This document shows positions 43,548-54,761 of a stretch of DNA of 64,000 nt, piece after piece. The stretch covers positions 310,001 to 374,000 of the forward strand of contig MU400524.1 in NCBI GenBank assembly GCA_022578965.1, read 5' to 3'. The DNA comes from Xylaria sp. FL1777. Its lineage: Eukaryota; Ascomycota; Sordariomycetes; Xylariales; Xylariaceae. A program made the position numbers and the translations under genes. Under the pieces are notes generated by a model. The model was not told the DNA's origin, did not search any database, and was given only the letters and a program-made list of their open reading frames with translations. Every line of letters starts with the position of its first letter. Within the stretch, counting starts at the first letter, position 1.

Positions 43548-45136
43548 TCTGAGGTTGTCTCGTCTGCGATGAATATAAGAAGTGATCTAATCTGAGTGAA
43601 TCGGATGTTCCCAGGCGGAAATTTTGGCAGTTTTCTATTTCGAAAAGTTATACAAGCAGAGCGGTAGGAAGATCAGATGCTCAGACGGAGCGGACAGAAA
43701 ATTTTAGTGGGGCTGCGGCTCGTTAGGTATGCGACCTTGTGGGTACTTGGTTAGTTGCATAATATAGGTACCCAGGTACATGCGTGAAGGCACAGTAAGT
43801 ATACCTACACATAGAATACTTAAGTATGTACCGAGACTAGCTTCCAAGATATCGTTACCACTCTCTGTCGGGCAAGTCTTTCCATCGATGAATATCTGCC
43901 TTACGTAACTCTAGGTCTGTCTAACCAATTGGCTAGTCTCTAAGGGAAGAATCTCTTCGGTTTTCGAGGGTAGTAAGCAGCCAAACGCACCGAGGGCAAG
44001 TTCAAGTGCCAGCCGACGACTCTGTCCAAACCTACGCCACCATCACCATAGGGAGGAACTAAAGGGAACCATAAGCTCTTCTCTATTGTCATTTTTAGGC
44101 ATTCAAGGTTGTTTGGTTCGAGTATATTACCCCCTGTACCCCTGAATACATCAACATATCCCTTGATACCAGGACCGGAGGGGTCGATGCCTTCTTTCCG
44201 AGGCGAGTTTCGAGGAGCCCGGGTAAAACAAACTCGCCCTCAGAGCAGCATCGGCAATTTATACCCTTTCAGCACCTCTAGTCGTCCTAGCAGCTTTTTG
44301 TGTAGATTCCTTGTCGTCAAGAGCTCCGACAGGGCGATTCGAAGCATTAAGACTCAGGCCAAGAACCAAAGGGACCGGGAGCAACTAAGCAACACTTGGT
44401 GATGTGGAGCTCATAATCCCTAACGCGACAACTATTGACGGGTTCAATAGGCTTCTAGATTGTGGCTTCGATGAATTTCGCAATCTGTTTCGACATGGGT
44501 TTCTGGAGTCTTGGGAGGACCAGTAGGAAGTGCGTCAGACATTGTCGGAAATCATGGGACACAACAGAATCAACTTCTGAGACCACCTTTATTGAGTTTG
44601 TTAGTTTGTACCTTTCTAAATCCACTATGTCTCACTAAACTTCACTCTTCACTCAGTCCCGAGTACCGGTACACCAAATCTAAACGGGTCACTAGAGCGT
44701 TCGTAGCCCTTGCAGCTGAGTTGCTAAGTTAGCAAAGGGATGACATTCAAAGGGATGAGCTGCTCATCACTCAGGTAACGCTCTCTAATTCATTTCAGTT
44801 GCTTCAGGTTGATCCCCGTCATGGACTACCCGTGTGGACAAGATATTTATCTCATAATAAGACATGGCTGAAACAGAAAGCCATTAGTATTCCGTGCACC
44901 AAAAGAAATTACTGCTTAAACACCTCTTTCTTACAATAATAAACAAAAATCTATTAGTGCTCGAGTTGCTATAGTTACTAGTAGATTAATTACTAGACAT
45001 GTGTATCTTATATCCTAACTATTAACAATCAATAGTTAGCATATATAAGACCTCTTCATCTTACCTCTTCATCTCCCCTCTCCATCTTACCTCTCCATCT
45101 TACCTCTCCATCTTCCTTCTCTATCTCACCTCCAAG
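43548..45136. other. intergenic with possible decayed coding relics
   Basis: No intact gene. Between 44109 and 44770 short open stretches (for example one reading IPNATTIDGFNRLLDCGFDE at about 44415-44475 and one reading KRVTRAFVALAAELLS near 44680-44730) look coding-like but sit in different frames with stops between them. I cannot assign a family. AT-rich from 44880 to 45050. Confidence 0.4.
45051..45128. repeat. pyrimidine-rich tandem repeat before the heptad gene
   Basis: Imperfect tandem copies of a CTCTCCATCTTAC-like unit, about five, directly upstream of the start codon at 45137, so probably in its 5' leader. Confidence 0.75.
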
Positions 45137-45892
45137 ATGCAAAACATGGCTCTTACGACGAGATGTAACAATCCGCCAGGCATCGATAACTCGGCTAGCA
45201 CTACAATGGAAATTATGAATCTCAAAAAGCAGGTCCTCGAGACTGTCGACCGTCTTGGGCAAGGAATCGACCGTCTGGACCAAGGATCCAACCGTCTGGA
45301 GCACGGATTCAACCGTCTGTACCAAGGATTCAACCGTCTGTACCAAGGATTCAACCGTCTGGAGCACGGATTCAACCGTCTGGAGCAAGGGCTTAACCGT
45401 CTGGAGCAAGGGCTTAACCGTCTCGACAACAAGTTCAACGGTCTTGAGCAAGGATTCAACGGTCTGGAGCAAAGACTTGACCGTATGAAGCAAAGACTCG
45501 ACCGTATGGAGCAGAGATTCAACCGTATGGGGCAAAGATTCAACCGTATGGGGCAAAGATTCAACCGTATGGGGCAAAGATTCAACCGTATGGAACAAAG
45601 ACTCGACCATATGAAGCAGAGATTGAACCGCATGGAGCAAAGATTCAACCGTATGGAGCAAAGATTCAACCGTCTCAACAAGTTCAACGGTTTTGAGCAA
45701 AGACTCGATTGTCCTAAAACCAAACTAACTGCCCTTCAGAAAGGGCAAGGTAACCTGTAAGTATATCTCGGACTCCAGCACGTGAGTTAACAGATTCAGA
45801 GTGGTCTCGTTAACAGGCAGTATGAATCAATGGCGCTAAATTTTGCTGTAGGATGTACAAATCTTTTCCTCCGCATCCTATTTGCCAGGTGA
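45137..45892 (+). CDS. heptad-repeat coiled-coil protein, function unknown
   Basis: Exon 1 (45137-45756) codes for a short head of about 30 residues and then about 23 tandem heptads of the type NRLEQGF or NRMEQRF. Leu/Met at position 3 and Phe/Leu at position 7 give the 4-3 hydrophobic spacing of a long uninterrupted coiled coil. One unit near the end (NRLNKF) is one residue short, which would shift the helix register. The exon runs to a TAA that overlaps a consensus donor (CT|GTAAGT); splicing a 60-nt intron to GTTAACAG at 45816 extends the protein by a hydrophobic tail (ALNFAVGCTNLFLRILFAR) to 231 residues, ending at 45892. Without splicing it has 207. The tail could act as a membrane anchor. 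No homologue is recognised. The minisatellite keeps other frames open too, so expression needs proof. Confidence 0.5.
45236..45712. repeat. 21-bp coding minisatellite
   Basis: About 23 copies of a 21-bp unit like TTCAACCGTCTGGAGCAAGG, with two dominant subtypes: CGTCTGGAGCA in the first half and CGTATGGGGCA/CGTATGGAGCA in the second. Several neighbouring units are identical (three GGGCAAAGATTCAACCGTAT units at 45531-45592), pointing to recent expansion. Confidence 0.92.
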
Positions 45893-46430
45893 AGGAAGGA
45901 TATGTATCTGATTGCCTTACAATCAGATGTCGGTTCTCCTGGGACTAGGGGACTCATCGCACAACTTCTCCCCTCAACATCACACTTACTACCTTGCGTT
46001 TTGAGTTTTGTGTTTATTTAGTTACAAGTTACTGCTTTGGTTAGCATTCGGTGCGTATTCGCTCACGTAGAAATACTGAAGGCTAGGCAGAAAGGCTCAC
46101 GTCTCCCCAATATACGAAATATACCAATTAGTGTGTGTGCCCTAGTGTATGCTGTAGATGGGAGAGAGGTACTTACTTTGTAGTTGTATCGGCAAGCATT
46201 GCGGGGCATTTTAGGTACCAAGGTGGGGCGATACTCTCAACTCGATATATGCATATCGTTGTAGCTTTATCTTGCATAGAAAACTTTCGTTAGGGATTTG
46301 CATTTAACCAACCTCGAATTTCGTCAGGCCTTCTTTTCAGCTACATGATTATCGTCGACATCTAATCATTCCTTAACCCGAGAAGGAGAAATATAAAAAA
46401 TAAAAGGAGATCCTATTAACTCCTGTCAGC
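45893..46430. other. intergenic, no gene seen
   Basis: Promoter and leader of CMS1 presumably lie here. No repeats or RNA gene recognised. Confidence 0.55.
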
Positions 46431-47418
46431 ATGGTTCAGGCCAAACCCACCGCCAAATCAGCAAGCCTAGCTTCCAAAGCGAAGTCAAAAAAACGAGCCC
46501 GCGAAGACGATGGCAGCTCACGAAAACGGAGGAAAGCAGCCTTTGACGAAGAAGATCTTGATCTCGATCTAGAGGCTGGCCTGAACAAGAAGATCGCTTC
46601 TCTTGACAGCATGCTCCTAGCGGACCATTTAGCTCAGAAAACGAGGAGATTTGGCACCGATTTGAAGTCAGTGGAGCTGTCTGCTCTGGACATCTCACGT
46701 GAGTTTCTTCCCTCGACGGTCTGGTGATGTTGGGGGACTAAATGAAGACAGCAAACGCTATCAAGGATTCCAGTTCGTTTGCAGAGCCCCGGACTCTGGA
46801 GAACCTGCCTGCGTTTCTGGAGGCGCATGCCAAGAACCCGAAGACGCTTGGAGGTGCTCCAAAGGAGAATGGCTCTCCACATACCCTCATCGTGACTGGT
46901 GCTGGATTAAGAGCAGCAGAGGTTGTGAGGTGCGAGTATGCGATCTCTGTTTTCTACGGCCACTTTTTAACAAATTTACAGAGCTGTCAGAAAATACCAG
47001 TCGAAGGAAGTTACAGTAGGAAAGCTAGTACGGAATCCATTCTTCCAGACGTATGAAAATCGCAGGCTAATACTAGGTAGTTCGCGAAACATATAAAGAT
47101 CGAAGAAACCAAGAAATTCCTCGAAAGTCACCGAACAGGTGTAGCGGTGGGAACGCCAGTGAGGCTGAACGACCTTGTGGATAGTGGTCAGTCTTGATGG
47201 CATATATTATCCAAACGAAGCTAACAGGGCTGTTAGGAACGCTGAAACTAGACAAGTTAGAGCGGCTTGTCGTTGATGCCTCGCATATCGATCAAAAGAA
47301 GAGGGGTATTATGGACATGAAGGAGACTATGATGCCTCTCGCCCGCTGGCTGTGTAGGCCCGAGTTTAAGGAGAGATACATAGACCCCGAACGACCGTTG
47401 CAGCTCTTGTTCTACTGA
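46431..47418 (+). CDS. CMS1: ribosome biogenesis protein CMS1
   Basis: Component of 90S pre-ribosomal particles in the nucleolus. Exons 46431-46698, 46752-46929, 46982-47027, 47081-47186 and 47237-47418 give 259 residues. The N-terminus is Lys-rich with an acidic stretch (FDEEDLDLDLE). LADHLAQKTRRFG, the SPNAIKDSSSF and RTLENLPAFLEAH stretches, HTLIVTGAGLRAAEVVRAVR, the FAKHIKIEETKKFL stretch, GVAVGTPVRLNDLVDSG and LDKLERLVVDASHIDQKKRGI follow the Cms1 order, a degenerate RecA-like (DEAD-box-related) fold lacking the helicase ATP motifs. It ends RPLQLLFY. The third exon is only 46 nt. Confidence 0.9.
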
Positions 47419-47689
47419 ATCGAGTTCAGAGCAAGTCAGCATGTTTCACTTGATTCGTGTCCGATCCCACATTCTATGATACTCAGAATGGTGCTTCGGT
47501 CTTGGTCGGCGTTAGAAATGGTATACAGTTCATTCAGAACGACTATATAGAAAATAGTGGACGCCATAACATTACGAATGTATGTTCAAGACCCTCCCAA
47601 CAAGACAAGTATCTCCTTCGTACTCTCGAGGTAGCATGCGTAAAAAATGCCCAAAAAAACAAGTGTTCATGCTGATCATTTCTCTCCTA

Positions 47690-48440
47690 CTAGTGTCCAT
47701 TGATCCAGTAATCCTGCAGCAAGACCACGGCGATCCACAAGACAAGCCCGGAAAAGGAAGCCTCGACGCGAGATGAGTCGGATTGCGTGATGACCCACGG
47801 TCGGTTGATACTTGTAGACTGGGGACTGCTGGTTAAGAAAGGCGTAGGCGTCGGCGACAACGTGATGGTCATCGTGATGTGGTCCGTGAAAGTAGTAGTG
47901 ACAGTGATCGCGGACACGCTCTCTTGGCGTAACTGGAGACCGGGTATCTCGGGGAGCTGGTGACCGGCGAGGTAATCGGCCTCTCGCACACGGAGGAGCT
48001 CCTCGTTGATGAAACCGGGCGCAACCATGTAGATCTCGGCGCCGACGTCCATGCATGTTGAGATTGTGCGGCTCAGTGCCTTACCGTATTCGTTCGAATC
48101 GCATTGGGAGTACAGACACTGGAATAGGGACTTAATGCGAGCGTGTTAGCGTGATTTTGAGACCAGTGGTTTGTGAAATGGCTTTGGGGCTTGCCTTTTG
48201 ATACTCTTCTTGGTGACAGAGACAGTTCATGTCTAGGCATTGCGTGACGAACATGCTATTAACCATGCAATGTGATCCGCAGCCTACCAATACGTGCTGT
48301 CAGCAAAATAATGAACAACCAGCTACACATTGCACTGGGGTGCGCCTACTCGGCAATTCAGGGTCAGTCCCAACATCCAGCTTCAACATCTTGGCGAAGG
48401 AGGCGTGTAAAAGGAGAAAAAAGAAGCCGATGTATTTCAT
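47690..48440 (-). CDS. CFEM-domain, probably GPI-anchored protein
   Basis: Surface or secreted eight-cysteine protein. Exons 48440-48350, 48283-48195 and 48130-47690 give 206 residues. MKYIGFFFLLLHASFA is a signal peptide. The CFEM domain starts LPSCGSHCMVNSMFVTQC and continues LDMNCLC, then SLFQCLYSQC and SRTISTC. Cysteine spacing (x3, x9, x4, x1, x10, x4, x15) matches the family. CFEM proteins include haem-uptake proteins, adhesins and effectors. After a Ser/Thr-rich linker the C-terminus ends in a hydrophobic segment (SGLVLWIAVVLLQDYW), as for GPI addition or a membrane anchor. The haem-ligand Asp position of Csa2-type proteins (here around LDMN) is present but unproven. The second intron (48131-48194) has a GC donor (AAG|GCAAGC) with a good branch CGCTAAC, so gene predictors limited to GT..AG would miss the domain. 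Confidence 0.85.
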
Positions 48441-50269
48441 TTTGTCTGGATCAAAGCGAGTAGTAGAGCGGTTGGTTGGGTAACTGGGAGCGAGGAGAGT
48501 TTCAATGGCCTGGTAAGTGGCCTTGGCGTGGTTGGAACCCGGTTGCTGGTCTGATGATTGTTTGGTTGTTGCTGTTGCTCTTATTGTTTTTCTCGTCTTT
48601 TGGTGTTACCTAGTTGGTTACTGTGTTCGACCTCCTCTTCTGATCCAATAAATCGGTGTAAAAAAAAGCGAATGAATTCCGGCTGAGACAGCGCGGTAAG
48701 GATAGTCACCAAGAAATCAACCCCGAGGGGGGAGTGAAGTCAATGCTTGACAATCCAAAAACGGGAGCGAAGGAGGTTATAGGGAACGAGTGAATGGTTG
48801 TTAGCGAAAGACTGGCGATGTTGTAGTCTACTTCAAGCTGATAGTGATGGCCCGAGGGAGTGCGGAAAGGAGGTGGGATGCCACTCCGTAAAGGGGCCTC
48901 AACATTAGACGATAAGCGCTCCCTCCTGCCCTTCTACGCGATCCAGAAAATCCACGGCAATGATAACCATTAAAGGGCTTGAAGGGAAACTGCCTCCGGC
49001 TAAGACATCATCATCACCAACGCGGCTGTGGGAGGGTTCAACCGAGCAGATATCAGTGCCGATATTTCCTCCATCCTGGCTCAAACATTGAACTGCAGCC
49101 CCTTGATCAATACACGTTTATGTCATAACTCTCTACTTTGGGCACATATGGTGGTGTTCTACTGCATTGCTAAAACTCAGCCAGTGCTATCTTGGTGATG
49201 TCTTTCTAGCCCATTAGCATTACTCTCCTGTAATATAAGTCTCTTGTCATTATGTATAATTCACAGGCACTCTTTTCTAAAACTTCAGTGGGTTTTTTGG
49301 CTGCGCCTTAGGGTAGTATTTTGAAAATAGGTGATGATCATTAACTTCAGTCTCATAACTCGACCAGCTAGGAATATTACCCATCAAGCGCTCTTCTTAC
49401 ATGACTATATGCAAGCTTAGCTATCGAATCCTATCAGCACAGATCTAGTCGAGGCCCTTCTCTCTACGTGTTCGATGTTACTGTATCAATTCATCCTCAT
49501 ACTTAGTAAGGCTTCGGTAGCTTAATTCTAAATTGTGTATTCCACTTGCTTCTAAGCAGTACTAGGTATTTTGCCACACTAGAATGCGGTTGTCTTGATA
49601 CATATGTTCTCTAACATGGTGAACTAGCAACACCTACCCTGTGATGACCACATCAAGAATCCATCGAGAAGTATAGTAGTGTTATCTATAATAATTTCGA
49701 GATGAAAATTGGGACGACTTCTAAGGGACACGAACGCAGTTGGCGCTTCATTGACGCAATGCATCTCCATTGTATCGTGTGGCGGGCAATGTAGATGCTA
49801 CAATTAATGTGTTTAAAAGCGCGATATCTCATTAATAGCACCTACCAGTCTGGATTGAAAATGGCTATAGCTATAGCAACGGTAGATCTTGCGTAACACC
49901 GGTGACGAGTAGTTCATTGGGAATGATACAATGGGCTACAGCAGCCATAGACATAGAGTTATTGATACGAGCCACATTCTGATAACGTGCTATTCACCTG
50001 GGCAACTCAAACCAGAAGGAAATGTTACTATTTAATCTAAGCCCTCGTCCGCACTTTTCAACCACCTTTAACTACTCTGATTTCTAACTTGTCGAGGTCC
50101 ATGTAGCATCTGACTCAAAGACAACGCCCTGAGCTGCGAACCACGATTTTCATCTATGCTTTTCAAAAGCTGGTACTCGATCTTATCCCTACAGAACTTT
50201 CATTCATCGACGTTCATCCTAAGGCGCCCTAGCGACACTGTACTGAGCTCTGTACGATACATTGCTATC
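48441..50269. other. 1.8-kb intergenic, no gene seen
   Basis: CFEM gene promoter side followed by AT-rich sequence. I found no coding relic that I could support. Confidence 0.5.
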
Positions 50270-51382
50270 ATGGCGCCTCTGTATAATGCTCCTTTCGGCC
50301 GCGGCTACAAAATCGTCCTACCACCTAATGATAACTCCTTTAAATTACTAGTGGATGATTTTTGCTTCAAAAATCATCATGATGCAAACAGATTGGCCTG
50401 GATTGGCCGCCAATCGGAGATGATTGCTGTCGCCTTCAAGGAATCATGGCAACCAAGGCTTCCAAATATACCCACGATGCTTAAGGCCCAGCCTAGCGGA
50501 GATGAGACTGCAAATGTTGGGATAGAACATGGAGTTATTCATGGCGATGACATCGAAGACCAAGATGCGATCTTGGAATTCACAACTTTAATGGACACGA
50601 AGCCTGAAGAGCTCATTGCCACCCCTCGACAGCCACACTGCACAAGCCAGGTGAACAGACCTTTCGTGCCTGTACACAACAATCGCAGAAACACGAATGG
50701 CGCAAACGGAGTCAATGAGAGTGATGTCATGGTAACCCATACCGAAGTTAGCCCTACCAACCTCCTACCAGGAACAGACAAACTGGTAGAATGTCTCACG
50801 GGAAAAGAACAACCGAGAGGTCAAGCTTGGCAAATCAATAGCCGAGGACACCTCATAGTTCCAGAATCACTTTCCACGCATATCACGGGCCCCAAATCTG
50901 CATCACTCAATCCCGGCAAGGAGGAATCTCTCCTACCTCTCCAGAGCGCCGCTGTGGCAAGACTTGTGGCCGAGAACCGACAACTCGAAGCATTCAGGCA
51001 AGCCTTACGATTTGCGCTCCAGGACGCATCCACGCACACGAACGGAGTCAAGTTCACGGCCGAAGCAGGCCTCCACGACTGCACTCCGGGAATATCCTAC
51101 CCGATAATCGACATCTTTATGGGGCAGTGGAGGGAGGACACCGAGCTGCAATGCTACCTCGCGTATTACCTGCTCCGCGGCATGCTGAAGCGTTACGGCG
51201 ACCTACCGTTTCCGGACAGAGTCGATATCCGCGAATTCGGCTCTCAGCGGGGACGCCTGCTGGTGCCCTACGGTGCCGGTCGGGAGGAGATCGACGGCGA
51301 GGGGCGATGTGTCCGCCGCAAAATCGTTGATGAGATGCGATTGGAGGGAAGATTTATCGGGAAAGGAAGCAAGCGTCTCTAA
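50270..51382 (+). CDS. uncharacterised protein
   Basis: Single-exon 370-residue protein with no family I recognise. It starts MAPLYNAPFGRGYKIVLPPN in a good context (CTATCATGGC); an in-frame ATG at 50156 would add 38 residues without obvious conservation. Residues 1-75 look folded, 90-240 are hydrophilic and probably disordered, and the last 120 residues look helical with many aromatic and charged residues (ISYPIIDIFMGQWREDTELQ, YLAYYLLRGMLKRYGD), ending in a basic tail (GRFIGKGSKRL). There is no signal peptide or membrane segment. Composition suggests a nuclear or cytosolic protein. It stands alone between long intergenic stretches; codon use resembles a genuine gene and the frame is uninterrupted over more than 1.1 kb. 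Confidence 0.65.
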   Translation: MAPLYNAPFGRGYKIVLPPNDNSFKLLVDDFCFKNHHDANRLAWIGRQSEMIAVAFKESWQPRLPNIPTMLKAQPSGDETANVGIEHGVIHGDDIEDQDAILEFTTLMDTKPEELIATPRQPHCTSQVNRPFVPVHNNRRNTNGANGVNESDVMVTHTEVSPTNLLPGTDKLVECLTGKEQPRGQAWQINSRGHLIVPESLSTHITGPKSASLNPGKEESLLPLQSAAVARLVAENRQLEAFRQALRFALQDASTHTNGVKFTAEAGLHDCTPGISYPIIDIFMGQWREDTELQCYLAYYLLRGMLKRYGDLPFPDRVDIREFGSQRGRLLVPYGAGREEIDGEGRCVRRKIVDEMRLEGRFIGKGSKRL

Positions 51383-52425
51383 ATCGGAATGTTGAGGGTG
51401 AGAGAGTATCGGAGGATACTGTAATTGGATTCTGAAGGATGGCTGCGCTCGTTTTAGCTGATGGATGCACGGGGTAACTGATGCGAGAAGTTGGGAAACA
51501 GGAGGCATTAATCATGCCGTGTTTTGAACTGAAGCTTGGATGAATGGAAAGCCAAAATTCTAGGATTGAGCTCGATGTAGTCGCCGGTGGTTGAGAACCT
51601 GTGTATCATTTACCTTTCTCGTTTAGGTGTGTAAGGGTATAACTAAAGGGCACACTTGAACCCTGATAATAGGCACCATGAATTTGATAAGTTAAAAATT
51701 CGCAAGTCGTGCTAGAATATGTGGTTTTATAGTGCCTAATGTGTAGATATATTCCCCCCTTCCTGCATCCAAAGCTGAACACAGCTTGATCGAGGTTGGG
51801 GCATAGCTAACTAGCATTATGGTCAAGGGGACTTAAGAATGTCAAACCAATTAGTCCGATAGAGCTATCAAAACTATCGTAGGGGTCATAATATCGTTCC
51901 CTAATATTGCGCTTCTCGGTTTAACAGAAATATTACCCGCGAGAGCCTATACATCACACACTAGGTCATTATGAGCAGCGGGCGATGTTCATAGCCAGCT
52001 TACCAAGGCAGACGTCTACAGAAGCGGCAGTGAATGGTGAAGTGCATATTGTATTGGTATACTTCAATCAGAGGTGCATTTGTAAAATGCAATATTTAAA
52101 GAGCTATTGGCAGCCCAGGCTGATAAAATACCCTCCAGTCTGCCACAATGTAACAATCTAGATTAGTCGTAGGTGCCTAACACGATGATATGCATGTTGG
52201 TATCTATAAATGGGCTAAATGCTCTGTGTTCATGTCAAGCCTAATCTTCCAATTCTGGCCCTAGTTTTCTTTCTTCTGTCAGTACCGCGATGGGAACTGG
52301 GATTAACCGATCTCGTCACGACGTACTCCTTATGCCGTCATGCTTAGGGCTTAATATTACCGAAATCATCAACGTTCCCCTGGTACTGAGTAATACTACC
52401 CAAGGTATAAAAGTAGTTCGCGGAG
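51383..52425. other. 1-kb intergenic, no gene seen
   Basis: AT-rich, presumably the 3' flank of the unknown gene and the promoter of the HET gene. Nothing further supported. Confidence 0.55.
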
Positions 52426-54761
52426 ATGGAACCTGCAACGTATGATAGCTGTGGCATATGTGCAGCTCTTTGGGATGCGTTCAACAGCAAAGAGGACGGC
52501 TTTGAAAGAGATCTACCATGTTTAGACGAAATCCTGGATAACAATTGTGTTGGTCACGATTCGCTCTTCCGATATATTAAAAGGGAATTGATGGGATCTG
52601 CTGATAGACCGCTTGTTCTTGAGAGGGAACGGGTCAATGATCCTGTGTCGCTTTATCCGTCCCCGGTACATGATGGAGTGTTCGAGTACAGACGGAAACT
52701 CTGGTTCGCTGTTTCAAAACTTCAAGATGAACCAGATGAAAGTCAGCTGTCTTGTTATGGGCGAATCCTCGAGTCAGACTGGATCGACGTTGGCTTGATC
52801 AAAGAATGGATAGAAAACTGTGCTACGCTGCATGGAGATTCTTGTTCCAATCCGACTGGACTCTCTCAAGTATCTCCCGATTGGCTCATTGACACATCAA
52901 AGTCCTGTATTGTTCCTGGTCGAGGGATCGTGGAATACGTGGCTTTAAGTTATAGGTGGGGGACTTCTAAGGGCTTTCGAATGGGCACAGAAGGCTACAA
53001 TATTGAGGTAGTTCGGCAACCCAGGGCGCTGGCGGAAGCCCATATTGCTAGCATATTACCGGCCTCTATCGCGGACGCAATACAGTTAGTTCGGTCGATC
53101 GGTGAACGTTACCTCTGGGTTGATGCGATGTGCGTCGATCAGAGTGATAAGGCACACCTTGGTCGACAAATCGAGATGATGGGAGCCATATACGCTTCTG
53201 CGAAACTAACAATAGTAGCAACCGATGGAGACGCAACTAGCGGAATAAATGGCCTAAAAGGAATATCGTCGTCGCGTGGTTTAGAGCAGGTTATTCTCCC
53301 CCTATTTGAACATTTTAAAGTTATTCGGACTCTAACTTGCGGCTTTCGCAATATATCCCATTTTCGCAATCTATATAGTTGTTTCAACATGGAAGGAGAC
53401 TCTGAATACTTCCAGCGGGGATGGACACACCAGGAGTTCAACTTGTCGAAGAGACGCCTCATATTCTACAAACGGCGGGTCTTTTGGCAATGCACATGCG
53501 CAGATTGGTACGAGGATTTGATCCCGGAGAGAATGGAAACTCCCCGACAGAAATATTACGCACGTTCCAGCTTTCAATCTTCACTCCTGTTAAAAGGAGT
53601 GCCGGTTCTTGACAGGTTGAGTAGTGTTCTTATGGACTATAATAGCAGGGAACACTCTTACGCAGAAGATGCCTTGCCGGGAATTACGGGTCTCCTGTCT
53701 ATTCTTAGTAGGTCTTTCGAAGCTGGCTTTCTGTGCGGTCTACCAGAAGCGTGTTTCGATGCCGCGTTGATGTGGCACACTGATGTAGACCCTTCTCAAA
53801 CCCGAAGACGTGTGGATTCAGGGAAGGGTTACTCAGCACTTCCATCTCCATTACCTTCATGGTCATCGGTTGGTTGGCAAACCCCAGCCCTGTGGATAGC
53901 TGAAGGAGAAACTCTGTTTGTAACTCAATATGATAGGCTGTGTAAAACTACGCCTATTACCCAGTGGTTTACACACGAATCCCCACGTTCGGCTAAGAAA
54001 AGGGCTATTCTACCAACATGGTTCAGATTCCGCCAGAGTTTGGAGACCTCGTCGTCTTCTTTGCCACCCGGATGGGCAAAGAGGGAACCCAAGAACGATT
54101 ACTGCAGGCGATTTTCCCCGCAGGTAAAAACCTCATTAGGAGTTGATACAGGATGTGTTTATTATCTGCCTAGATACCCTGCATCGGAATACGTGAGTTA
54201 CTACAGTCTCTTTGTTCTGTACTCTACAACACCAAATTTAGTGCGAAACCCAAGCTTCAAGCCTTACAGTCATTGATGAGGGGATAAAATCACTTACAAG
54301 TTTGTAATTAGTGGCTACCGTTTCCCATAAACACGGCATATGAAGATCGAGTGCCGTCGAGTCCACCTCAGACCCCATTTATATCCTGTAAAACTAAAAG
54401 AGGGTGGTTCACAGCAGGAAGAATAGATAGTATAGACAGTCGTTTGAGACACCTGGAGGGGATGCGGATGATATTATCAAGTGATAAATTCAATATCTGT
54501 GGGACAATCGAGCCGCACGCATCGATAGATACACTACTAGGTGCTACCACAGATGGACTACTGACAATTGAGCTCACTGCTATCTGTGCCCAGATACAGA
54601 GAAACCGGTACACTCACGGAAACGATGAGTTGCACGAAGTCTATGGTGTTCTTTGGATTGAGTGGGTTGACGGTGTCGCTTACCGGCAAGGTTCTGGAGC
54701 TGTGTATAAAGAGGCATGGGAAGCACATGACCTGGAGGATGTTGACTTAATCCTTGGCTAG
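52426..54761 (+). CDS. heterokaryon incompatibility (HET) domain protein
   Basis: Fungal HET-domain protein, a class whose members trigger incompatibility cell death; distant TIR-like fold. Exons 52426-54192 and 54312-54761 (119-nt intron, TAC|GTGAGT..AATTAG|TGG) give 738 residues. The HET domain begins at about residue 173: EYVALSYRWGTS, IADAIQLVRSIGERYLWVDAM, CVDQSDKAHLGRQIEMMGAIY, SAKLTIVATDGD, then RGWTHQEFNLSKRRLIF. The long C-terminal part is typical of this subgroup (AEDALPGITGLLSILSR, a WSSVGW stretch, CKTKRGWF, and YGVLWIEWVDGVAYRQGSGAV). No NACHT or WD repeats are fused. Exon 2 restores the conserved C-terminus, so the gene looks intact. It shares an accessory stretch with a NACHT-ankyrin gene 7 kb away. 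Confidence 0.93.

Noticed and set aside
42927..43572. Plus-strand ORFs over NOP6
   Set aside because: They mirror the low-complexity Lys/Glu/Ala tracts and the RRM on the other strand.
45056..45723. Long antisense and alternative-frame ORFs over the 21-bp repeats
   Set aside because: A stop-free 21-bp unit keeps several frames open automatically; only the plus frame has the coiled-coil heptad, a proper head and a splice site.
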